Assembly: GCA_903926465.1 (NCBI GenBank)
Contig: CAIYJE010000021.1
Coordinates: 1 to 64,000 of the forward strand
DNA from: an uncultured Planctomycetales bacterium
Lineage (GTDB): Bacteria; Planctomycetota; Planctomycetia; Isosphaerales; Isosphaeraceae
Length of the DNA: 64,000 nt
Direction: 5' to 3'
The position numbers and the translations under genes were made by a program. The notes below the pieces were generated by a model. That model was not told the origin of the DNA and made no database searches. It worked only from the letters and a program-made list of their open reading frames with translations. Below are positions 44,348 through 51,590 of the stretch, one piece after another. Within the stretch, counting starts at the first letter, position 1. Each line of letters opens with the position of its first letter.

Positions 44348-44814
44348 TTCGGTTCCTTGAAATTCGCGCGGGAAGGACCTGGGTTTGGTGGCTTGGTGCC
44401 AGTCCAGGTTGGTGGCCGGAGCAGGTCAATTTCCAGCGGCTGATCCGGTCGAATTTCTGGGCGGACGGGTGTCTGAAACGTTTGAAACCTGGTTTCTACT
44501 CGGGAACTTTCGGGTGGATGCACGATTCTGAGCACATTTCGGCCACGGGCCACCCCCTCAGCCACAAACGAACCATCGGCTTGGATTGGGGCCGACCGAA
44601 TCCGTCCTGTTGCTCCATCGATCGGAATGAACTCGACCCAACCACCTGCTACCGGCGTCCGACCAAGCAGGATATGTCCACGGACCGTTTCTTGCCCCAG
44701 CGGAGTGGGGCGCCAGGCTTCAGTGCAGCCCAGGGGAACGAACATCAACCCGATGAAAAGCGAGCGCGAGAGCCTTTGAATGCGCATCGATTGTGCGATG
44801 TTGCGTAGACTCAT
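44344..44814 (-). CDS. Lipoprotein with carboxypeptidase-regulatory-like fold
   Basis: 156 residues from the ATG at 44814 (another ATG at 44787 gives MRIQRLSRSLF). The hydrophobic N-terminus ends in FVPLGC, a lipoprotein-like signal. The body (VRGHILLGRTPVAGGWVEFI, ADGSFVAEGVARGRNVLRI) is the small beta-sandwich found in many planctomycete lipoproteins of unknown function. The C-terminus is Pro-rich. Its stop overlaps the corA start by four bases, so the two are co-translated; whether they work together is unknown. Confidence 0.75.
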   Translation of the reverse strand: MSLRNIAQSMRIQRLSRSLFIGLMFVPLGCTEAWRPTPLGQETVRGHILLGRTPVAGGWVEFIPIDGATGRIRSAPIQADGSFVAEGVARGRNVLRIVHPPESSRVETRFQTFQTPVRPEIRPDQPLEIDLLRPPTWTGTKPPNPGPSRANFKEPK

Positions 44815-44883
44815 GGAACATCCGGTCAACGTCGAGACCTGGGGAAGATCCGCTCATGGCCTGCAAGGGCAGAGCCTGCGGAC

Positions 44884-45561
44884 TTACCGGCTGTGTTGAG
44901 TTTCAATTTCAGGGCGCGATCCCAGATGCGCCGAGGCGACCTTTGACAGGTACTTCACGACCATCTGACTCTCGTTGGAAATAGAGGTGGTGCCGGCAAT
45001 TCGTCCGTCAGGGCTCTCACGTCTTCCACCGCTGCGAGCGTAGCCAAAGCCACGCGGTTCAACCTCACCCAGCAATACCAGCGAGCCGCCCCGCTGGCGT
45101 TCGCCACACAGAGGCCCACTTCTGCCCGAAATGATGAGAGTTCCACCTTGCTGTTCGAGCCCGGCACGCCCAGCCACGGCACCCGCCAGCAGAATGACCC
45201 CGCCCTGCTGGGCGTATCCAGGGCAATGACCGACCTCTCCGCTCAGAATCAGCGAGCCTGCCTTGAGCCGGGAACCCACACCGTCGGCAGCCGAACTTGC
45301 CAGTACCAACAGATTGGGTGCGTCGAGTTGCGCACCGAGTTCAGGACCAGCCACCCCCTCGACCACAATGGTGGCAGCCCAGATGCCTTTCAGGCCCGAA
45401 ATGAGCAATCGCTGTTTCTCGACACCGACGAGCCGGATCTGCGAAACTCCGGCATCAAGCAACTGGGTCAGTCGCCGATTGATCTGAAGATAATCACGAA
45501 TCTCTGGAACCGAGACAATCGCCGGATCGCGGGATTGGAGCCCCGCGCCGTCACCGGGCAC
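44884..45561 (-). CDS. Stand-alone GXGXG (glutamate-synthase C-terminal-like) domain protein
   Basis: 225 residues. After about 60 residues the chain becomes a right-handed beta-helix of the glutamate-synthase/FwdC C-terminal type: repeated units such as LKAGSLILSGEVGHCPGYAQ, GGVILLAGAVAGRAGLEQ and GGTLIISGRSGPLCGERQ. The catalytic domains of glutamate synthase are absent. The frame stays open to 45744, but GTG 45561 has GGGGAGG six bases upstream; that start overlaps the stop of the HEAT-like gene by 11 bases. Function unknown; in FwdC-like proteins the fold is structural. Confidence 0.7.
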   Translation of the reverse strand: MPGDGAGLQSRDPAIVSVPEIRDYLQINRRLTQLLDAGVSQIRLVGVEKQRLLISGLKGIWAATIVVEGVAGPELGAQLDAPNLLVLASSAADGVGSRLKAGSLILSGEVGHCPGYAQQGGVILLAGAVAGRAGLEQQGGTLIISGRSGPLCGERQRGGSLVLLGEVEPRGFGYARSGGRRESPDGRIAGTTSISNESQMVVKYLSKVASAHLGSRPEIETQHSR

Positions 45562-47047
45562 CCGCAACCTCCCCATCAGGGGCGGAAGGAGCTTTCTCGG
45601 TCCCCGCCTCAGCATCGAAAATCGCCATCTCTGGGCCACCTGCGTAGAACAGATGCCCCTTGGGAGGATTCTGCTGAAGATAGGTGCGAAGCTGCAAAGC
45701 AGACTCGGCCAGCGCTTTTCGGGTGGGTTCGGCCTGGGTGCCAACAGCCTGGCTCAGGTCTAGGCAGTTGGAGGCCACGGCCCTGACCCGTTGCTCAAGG
45801 GCTCGTACATAAGCACTTTCCCGAGAAAGTGGCGTGAGGCCCGAACCGCGAATCTCGGAAGTGCCGGTGAATGACTCCAGAATTCGCAACAGAGATTCAG
45901 CAACCCTGGCAACCAGGCGTTGGTTCCTTGCCAGGTTCCCACCTTTGAGGGGAATCTGAGTCGCCTGCTCGGAAAGGTAAACCGCCGTCTCACTCAGCAG
46001 GTACGCAACCGTGTCCAGGTTCAGGTCACGAACGGTGGCAGGATACTGGAGCCGAGAAAGAGCCCAGCCGGCCCAAATTCGAACCTGGGGATCAACATCG
46101 CGACGGCTCAAGAGTTCAAACGCAACGTCGGCAATATCAGCCTGACCGCTCAACGGGTTGCCGGCCGACTGACGGAGGGAACCGAGTGCCTCAAGATTTC
46201 GACAAACAACCGGCCAAGGGGCGTCGGGCGGAGCCACTCGCAGAAAATCGGCAATGGCCTTGGCGGCAGGAATGGCTCGACTCGATGCCTCGGGGGGCTT
46301 ACGACCATTCTGAGAGATATTGGTGAGTCCAACGGCCGCCAGCAGCTTCACCATGTAAGTCTGCTCAGGATCGCGAACCTGCTCAATCAAGAGCGGTACC
46401 AGATCCTCGGAACCAGCTCGGCTCAGCACCACCATGTAGAAGGTCCGAGTGAGCATATGGCCCTGAAGGAGAGCAGGGGCCTGTGCTAGCAAGGCGTTGG
46501 CATACTCGCGCCGGAACGTGGCATTGGCAGCGGTGGCGGGTTCCAGCAGCGGCTGAAGCAGGCGACCTGCCGCCTCATCCATGGCTTTCTGATTTCTGGC
46601 CGTGGAATCGGTTCCTAGCATGGCGGCAATGTTGACGTGCTTGGTCAGTTCGGCGGCATAGGAGTTCACATACTTGCGAATCAGGGCCGCATCAAACGCG
46701 CCTTGGCCACGTGCCATCTCCACAAGGGCCGTACGCTCGCGATCGACCAGCAGAGTTGTCGGCAACTCCTTGAACTCATTACGAAGCAACTCTTGTCGCC
46801 GCGGTTCAGGCCACTGCAGCTTATCAACCAGGGATGAGCCAGATTCCGCCTGCTTGGAATCCTCCGCAGCCCCAGCATCTCCCTCGGCAATCCGAGAGGC
46901 GGCCGGAGCCTGTGCGGTTTCAGGAGCACCTGCACCAGGGTTTTGGCCATAAGCAAAGGATGAAGCGGCAGCGACGATCACAGAAGACCGCAAGCTCACA
47001 AAACCTGCGACGCGTCGCATCCGGAGCGAGCCCAGCAACAATGCCAT
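45551..47047 (-). CDS. Secreted HEAT-like helical-repeat protein of unknown function
   Basis: 498 residues from the ATG at 47047; the open frame back to 47242 crosses the promoter and is rejected. N-terminal export signal (MRRVAGFVSLRSSVIVAAAS and AYGQNP), an Ala/Gly-rich low-complexity linker, then alpha-helical repeats (LVPLLIEQVRDPEQTYMVKL, LLAAVGLTNISQNG, WPVVCRNLEALGSLRQSAG, VRIWAGWALSRLQYP) reminiscent of HEAT/PBS repeats. No enzyme motif. First gene of an operon with the GXGXG protein, lipoprotein, CorA, RecJ and MBL hydrolase. Confidence 0.75.
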   Translation of the reverse strand: MALLLGSLRMRRVAGFVSLRSSVIVAAASSFAYGQNPGAGAPETAQAPAASRIAEGDAGAAEDSKQAESGSSLVDKLQWPEPRRQELLRNEFKELPTTLLVDRERTALVEMARGQGAFDAALIRKYVNSYAAELTKHVNIAAMLGTDSTARNQKAMDEAAGRLLQPLLEPATAANATFRREYANALLAQAPALLQGHMLTRTFYMVVLSRAGSEDLVPLLIEQVRDPEQTYMVKLLAAVGLTNISQNGRKPPEASSRAIPAAKAIADFLRVAPPDAPWPVVCRNLEALGSLRQSAGNPLSGQADIADVAFELLSRRDVDPQVRIWAGWALSRLQYPATVRDLNLDTVAYLLSETAVYLSEQATQIPLKGGNLARNQRLVARVAESLLRILESFTGTSEIRGSGLTPLSRESAYVRALEQRVRAVASNCLDLSQAVGTQAEPTRKALAESALQLRTYLQQNPPKGHLFYAGGPEMAIFDAEAGTEKAPSAPDGEVAGAR

Positions 47048-47214
47048 GAGTCTCGACCTATCTCGTATGTGGTATGCCCGGATAATTTTGTGGGTGGGCC
47101 ACACGTATGTGCGATGCCGTAATCCGCGTACGATCGCAGAGTTGAGATCGGCCGAGACGCAGACGACCCGCCGGAGCAGCGTGAACCCAATCAACGCGGA
47201 AAAAAACCATTCCA

Positions 47215-47242
47215 ACCATACTCTCTCCTGGCCAATTGTCAA
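47215..47242 (-). promoter_or_regulatory. Promoter of the HEAT-GXGXG-lipoprotein-corA-recJ-MBL operon
   Basis: Minus strand: TTGACA (47242-47237), 16 bases, TATGGT (47220-47215), about 165 bases before the ATG at 47047. This is the best promoter in the 335-base gap 47048-47382, which holds no gene. Confidence 0.6.
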
Positions 47243-47382
47243 GCGGCCCGAGACTCTGGAGAAGCTGGGCCGAGTTCAATTGCCAGATCCGCCCGCAATC
47301 CCTCGTCTTGCTTGAGAAGCTTTGCTGTTCAAAGCCAACCACACAAGAACAGAACCGGGGCGGAAATGCAGCGTCGCCTGAC

Positions 47383-48816
47383 TCACTGAGGCGTGTTCAG
47401 GGAACCCGCTCCCGATCGTGGGTCCGTGGCCTGAAGGATGGCACTGATCGAGTGCTGGTTGAAACCTTTGAACCCCTCTCGACGCTCAAGATTCTCAAGA
47501 TGGCTCCCGATCGCCCCTTCAGTAAGGAATTTCTGATGTTGAGCCTGATCAATCGAGCCGGACTCCCGTAGCCGGTCCGCTCGACGACGATCAACAGTCC
47601 ATCGCTCGCCCTCGGTGAAAGCCTGTTTCAAAAAGGGGAAGTCGGAAAACGGAGGCATGGTTCGAATTGCAAATTCCGACTCAAGTTGTGAACGAAGCGC
47701 TGCAAAATCAAACTGAGCCTCCAGGTGGTGCATTCCGGCCTCAAGAATCGACTCTCCGTGCAATCCGACCCAAAGCCCGATAGTGCTGGGCTGACGAAGA
47801 TCCTGGAGCGCCACTCGGCTGAAATCAATTCCAGCTTCGGCCGTTGCAAGATCAAGATCCGCAAAGATCACGATCCCCGTCGTTGGGTGCTCAAGAATCT
47901 GCGCTCCCCAACCGGCATCGTCCCCGGCCTGAAACCGTTCACGAAACTGGAATCCCAGTTTCTGGAACAGCTTCATCGTCTGAGAAAAGAATTTCCGAGA
48001 ACAACGGAACGTGTGGTGATCATGGTTGGACCACCCCAGCCCAAGCCGATCCTGTCTCTGCTTCTGAATTTGAGCCGCCCGATTCCTGGATTCCCAGTAG
48101 GCCCGTTCCGCTTCAAACACCAGGTGGCAAGCAAGGTCAGTGGAGTCATGACACAACTCCAGTACCCGCTCAAGAATGGAAAACGTGACGTCGAATCCTT
48201 CAGAATCATCTTCGAACCGCCTGCGCCTGCCTGCCCAAAGGTCACGCGCGGCCAGTGCGTCTCTGGCGGCATGGGGAGCCAGGCGACCCTCACGAGCCAT
48301 TTCGCCGTCATAGGCTTCAAACCCTCGGTAGCCACGGCGTTCCACCACGGCCAGGCTAACCTCGGAACCGATCACCCGACCCACACGGTAAGGCCCGTAG
48401 GCATAACCCTGGATATCTAGTCCCAGATCATGAGCCCTGGAGAACTCGGCAACCGAGTCCACCTTGATTGCCACCTCGCGAACCTCGGGGCCCGACGCAG
48501 ACTCAACGACCAGCCTTGGAAAATGTCCACCGTCGTGCCGGAAGACCAGGGCACTCAGCCCGTACCGCACCTGCCAGTCGCGGGTATAGCCCAGCTGCTC
48601 CAGCGTGGACGTAAGACCCGGTCGGTCAGAAAGCACCAGGTGATCCACCCAGTCCAAAAACCGCGTACCCGTTTCTTGCGTCATGCGCTCAGACAGCGTT
48701 GCGCAAAACGAGTTCCCATTCAGGACCAGATGAATCATCCGGTCCAGAAATTTCTCGGTCTCGGGAAAACGCTTCCAGTCAAAGGGGCGGGTGTTCACGG
48801 AGGTAGAGACGGACAT
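47383..48816 (-). CDS. Conserved hypothetical protein with two VOC/glyoxalase-like modules
   Basis: 477 residues from the ATG at 48816 (MSVSTSVNTRPFDWKRFPET), with AAGGA upstream; the frame open to 49194 adds an improbable low-complexity extension. Two stretches look like vicinal-oxygen-chelate modules: WVDHLVLSDRPGLTSTLEQLG with DGGHFPRLVVES, and NHDHHTFRCSRKFFSQTMKL with LGFQFRERF and GWGAQILEHPTTGIVIFADL. Histidines (WVDHL, NHDHH) and acidic residues (ILEHP) could bind a metal. No signal peptide. I do not know a named enzyme with this layout. Confidence 0.55.
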   Translation of the reverse strand: MSVSTSVNTRPFDWKRFPETEKFLDRMIHLVLNGNSFCATLSERMTQETGTRFLDWVDHLVLSDRPGLTSTLEQLGYTRDWQVRYGLSALVFRHDGGHFPRLVVESASGPEVREVAIKVDSVAEFSRAHDLGLDIQGYAYGPYRVGRVIGSEVSLAVVERRGYRGFEAYDGEMAREGRLAPHAARDALAARDLWAGRRRRFEDDSEGFDVTFSILERVLELCHDSTDLACHLVFEAERAYWESRNRAAQIQKQRQDRLGLGWSNHDHHTFRCSRKFFSQTMKLFQKLGFQFRERFQAGDDAGWGAQILEHPTTGIVIFADLDLATAEAGIDFSRVALQDLRQPSTIGLWVGLHGESILEAGMHHLEAQFDFAALRSQLESEFAIRTMPPFSDFPFLKQAFTEGERWTVDRRRADRLRESGSIDQAQHQKFLTEGAIGSHLENLERREGFKGFNQHSISAILQATDPRSGAGSLNTPQ

Positions 48817-49367
48817 CCTGAAATGATCCTTGGTGATACAAGAGAACCCCGAAAGCGATGATCCGGGAATTCTGGCCAACCTGATCGCTCGACACACTAT
48901 TGAAGCCGAATGTCTGCCTGAAACGAAAGGGGGCGGGCTCATCAGGCTCCTTCCCAAGGCTCCCCTCCCCGCCAAGTGACGGAGCATTTTCCGTGATGGA
49001 ATCCTCTGATTCCTGGTGAGCTTTCCAGGAAATCCAAGCCAGATCGGCCGTCCCTCCCGCCCAGAGTTGCCACCGGGGCAGCCTGGGAGAATCTCACCGA
49101 AACCTGCGGCCGCCAGCCGCTGGAAGAGCCCACGAGAACCCTGCGTCATCGCTCTTTGAGTGCCAGAATTCCCACCAGCCGCCTGACCGCCCAAACCTGG
49201 GTCAACCGATTTTCTTGACGGTTACGGGAACTGCCGATAGGATAAGTCGGTCATTTTTGCCTGAAAAGGCATGAAATTGACGGGTCGTGATCAAGACAGG
49301 ATGGATTCCTGTTTTTGGATTTCAAGTTTTATTGCCGCGTGGTGCTCACCCGCGGAGCTCGGATGTT
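48817..49367. other. Divergent regulatory gap between VOC-like gene and murB
   Basis: About 550 bases with no supported gene. It holds the murB promoter (49215-49243) and, just after the expected transcription start, a GNRA-tetraloop hairpin TGCCT-GAAA-AGGCA at 49258-49271. No clear promoter for the VOC-like gene was found on the minus strand. Confidence 0.5.
49215..49243 (+). promoter_or_regulatory. Promoter of the murB-ftsQ-secA region
   Basis: TTGACG (49215-49220), 17-base spacer, TAGGAT (49238-49243). A transcript would begin near 49250 and carry the small hairpin at 49258-49271 in its leader. Confidence 0.55.
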
Positions 49368-50249
49368 ATGCACCCACTCGACGAGTTTCGCGGGTTCGTC
49401 AAGGCGGATGAACCACTCGCACCATTGACCTGGTTTCGCCTGGGCGGGGTCGCCGATTTCCTGGCCAGGCCACAGACGATCGATGAACTTCGATCGCTGG
49501 TTCTTTGCTGCCACAAGGAAGCGATTCCGTTTCGAGTTCTCAGCAGCGGTTCCAATGTTCTTGTCGGTGATAAGGGCGTTCGAGGCGTTGTGATCCAGCT
49601 TGAAAGTCCAGCGTTCTCCGATGTTCGCATCGACGGCCGGACTGTTGAGGCGGGAGCCGCAGTACCACTGAACGCCCTCATCTCCCAGACGGCCCGGGCC
49701 GGGTTGGCAGGGCTGGAACTTCTGACCGGCATTCCTGGAAGCGTGGGTGGTGCCCTCAGAGGCAATGCCGGCAGCCGACAGACAGCGCTCGGACAATTTG
49801 TCCAGTCGGTCACGGTTCTGGATCGCCATGGCGATACGGTTACCCGTGAGCGAGATGACCTCAGCTTCTCTTACCGCTGGTCCAACCTGGATGACCCGAT
49901 CATCCTCGCCGCGCGGTTTTCTCTGGAACTTGAAGATCCAGAGGCCGTGGTCCGCCGCATGCGCAGAATCTGGATCGTCAAGAAAGAAAACCAGCCCTAC
50001 GGGCATCAACTTTCCGGGCTCATTTTCAAAGACCCGGCAACCGATATTGCTGCTCGAATGTTGATCGATCAGTCAGGCCTGAAAGGGGCGCGGGTTGGGG
50101 GCGCCGAGGTTTCCGACCGTGATTCCAACTACATCGTGGCTCAGTCTGGGGCTTCTGCCGCCGATGTTATGGGTCTGATCGATTTGATCCGGGAAACCGT
50201 GAAAACTCAGACCGGACATAATCTGGAGTTACAGATCCAGATCTGGTAA
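49368..50249 (+). CDS. murB: MurB homologue (UDP-N-acetylenolpyruvoylglucosamine reductase-like), catalytic residues substituted
   Basis: 293 residues from ATG 49368 (MHPLDEFRG); a longer GTG start at 49287 is possible. MurB reduces the enolpyruvyl group in peptidoglycan precursor synthesis. FAD-binding blocks are clear: WFRLGGVADFLARP, SSGSNVLVGDKGVRG, TGIPGSVGGALRGNAGS. The substrate arginine is present (R170, SYRWS). However, the proton-donating Ser of the GSxFKNP motif is Leu (L218 in SGLIFKDP), and the C-terminal Glu of LExEV is Gln (Q289 in LELQIQIW). The usual HANFIV is DSNYIV. So it is a MurB fold whose activity is doubtful. It is followed by an FtsQ-like gene as in dcw clusters. Confidence 0.85.
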   Translation: MHPLDEFRGFVKADEPLAPLTWFRLGGVADFLARPQTIDELRSLVLCCHKEAIPFRVLSSGSNVLVGDKGVRGVVIQLESPAFSDVRIDGRTVEAGAAVPLNALISQTARAGLAGLELLTGIPGSVGGALRGNAGSRQTALGQFVQSVTVLDRHGDTVTRERDDLSFSYRWSNLDDPIILAARFSLELEDPEAVVRRMRRIWIVKKENQPYGHQLSGLIFKDPATDIAARMLIDQSGLKGARVGGAEVSDRDSNYIVAQSGASAADVMGLIDLIRETVKTQTGHNLELQIQIW

Positions 50250-50419
50250 CCGGCCGGACTGCGGCTTGACACGACGAAGCCGGTCGGGAGAATCTGAATG
50301 CGATCGGTATCAACCTGAGTGGTCAGGGGCAGATCTCGATCGTGCTGTTGTTTGTATGCCGGTGTACGTAGGAATTGTGAGATCCGGCCGTCCTTTCAGG
50401 ACGACGGAGGGACCCACCG

Positions 50420-51475
50420 GTGAACCAGGGACGTGATCCGTCGATCTTCTTGACATCGGAGAAGGCCCCGCCCTCGGCGACAAGTCCGACGGAGGTTGGC
50501 CACTCCTCTTGGATTGGAAGATCTCGGTCCGGCGACCAAACCCGAATTGACCGGGGGAATTCAGGGCGTCGGGGCTGGCTGTTCGCCCTGGGGATTTGCC
50601 TCTCATTAGCGGCCGTGGTTGCGGCCACTGGATGGCTAGGCACAGCCAGAAAGTGGCTAGCAGACCGCCCAGACTACCAGATTCCGTGGAACCAGATTCA
50701 GCTCGAACCGGCCCCCCCCGCCTACATTCGTGCTGGGACAACAACGGTACTGGCCGGGGTCAAGAAACGACTGGGTGGCCCCGATTCGATCTCTACTCTG
50801 GCCCAAGACTGGGCCGAACTGGCCCGAGCCCTCTCGCTGGGCTCTCCCTGGGTTGAGGAAGTTCACAAAATTGCCGTAAGCGGATATCCAAACAAGCTCG
50901 TGATCAACCTGTCTTACAGACACCCGATTGCGATGCTGAATGCCGGCGGAAATGCCGGGTCCAAAATCATTCTGGACAAGAACGGGGTCGTTCTTCCCTC
51001 CGACGATATCGACCTCAAAGAGGCAGGCAGCCTGATCCGAATTGACGGCCTAAGCGGCGCACTGGAGCCACGCCCAGGGCTGGCGCTCACGACTGCGGGA
51101 AGCCAGGACGAAACAAAACTTCAGGCGGCCATCGGGCTCGCCAATTTTGTCAGGGCTCAAACGGAAGCCCAGAGTCCGAATTCTGCCAAGCCCTTACTCC
51201 AGGCCGTGAATCTTCGGTACGGAGACCACCATCTGTTTGCGCAAACACGGGATGGTCTCTGGGTGCTCTGGGGCGATGCCCCAGAACAAGAGCCGGCCGG
51301 ACAGCTTAGAGCACAGCAGAAGTGGAGCTTTCTCAAAGACTGGCTCGCCAACCATGCTCCGGTAGCCGACCGGCCCGGTAGCTATCTGGTTTTCACCCCC
51401 ACGGGGGCAACGCTTCAGGCTGCAAAATCTCCAGGAACCGGCCGGAAGGCCGACGCTTCCGACTCTGGTGGATAA
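50420..51475 (+). CDS. FtsQ/DivIB-like single-pass membrane protein
   Basis: 351 residues. Basic, Ser/Pro-rich cytoplasmic N-terminus (1-50), one membrane helix (about 53-73), then an extracytoplasmic part. That part looks like the POTRA and beta domains of FtsQ: SPWVEEVHKIAVSGYPNKLV, then INLSYRHPIAMLN and IILDKNGVVLPSDDID, matching the family pattern of P-W-V, an ERRPVA-like strand and an L-x-D-x-x-G-V-V-(F/L) strand. GTG start at 50420 with GGAGG ten bases upstream. Position after murB is the usual place of ftsQ. Sequence similarity is weak, so the call rests on layout, motif pattern and context. Confidence 0.65.
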   Translation: MNQGRDPSIFLTSEKAPPSATSPTEVGHSSWIGRSRSGDQTRIDRGNSGRRGWLFALGICLSLAAVVAATGWLGTARKWLADRPDYQIPWNQIQLEPAPPAYIRAGTTTVLAGVKKRLGGPDSISTLAQDWAELARALSLGSPWVEEVHKIAVSGYPNKLVINLSYRHPIAMLNAGGNAGSKIILDKNGVVLPSDDIDLKEAGSLIRIDGLSGALEPRPGLALTTAGSQDETKLQAAIGLANFVRAQTEAQSPNSAKPLLQAVNLRYGDHHLFAQTRDGLWVLWGDAPEQEPAGQLRAQQKWSFLKDWLANHAPVADRPGSYLVFTPTGATLQAAKSPGTGRKADASDSGG

Positions 51476-51590
51476 AAATCGCGGGACATTTGACCGGGTC
51501 GCTGTCCGTTTAAGGTGAGAGCGGTCCTGTTCCCACCTGGTTCACGGTCTGCGGCCGTGGCTTGTCCACCAGCGACCCGGAGAAACACCC

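Noticed and set aside
48817-49194. N-terminal extension of the VOC-like protein
   Set aside because: Extension has low-complexity antisense-like composition; ATG 48816 has an AAGGA site.
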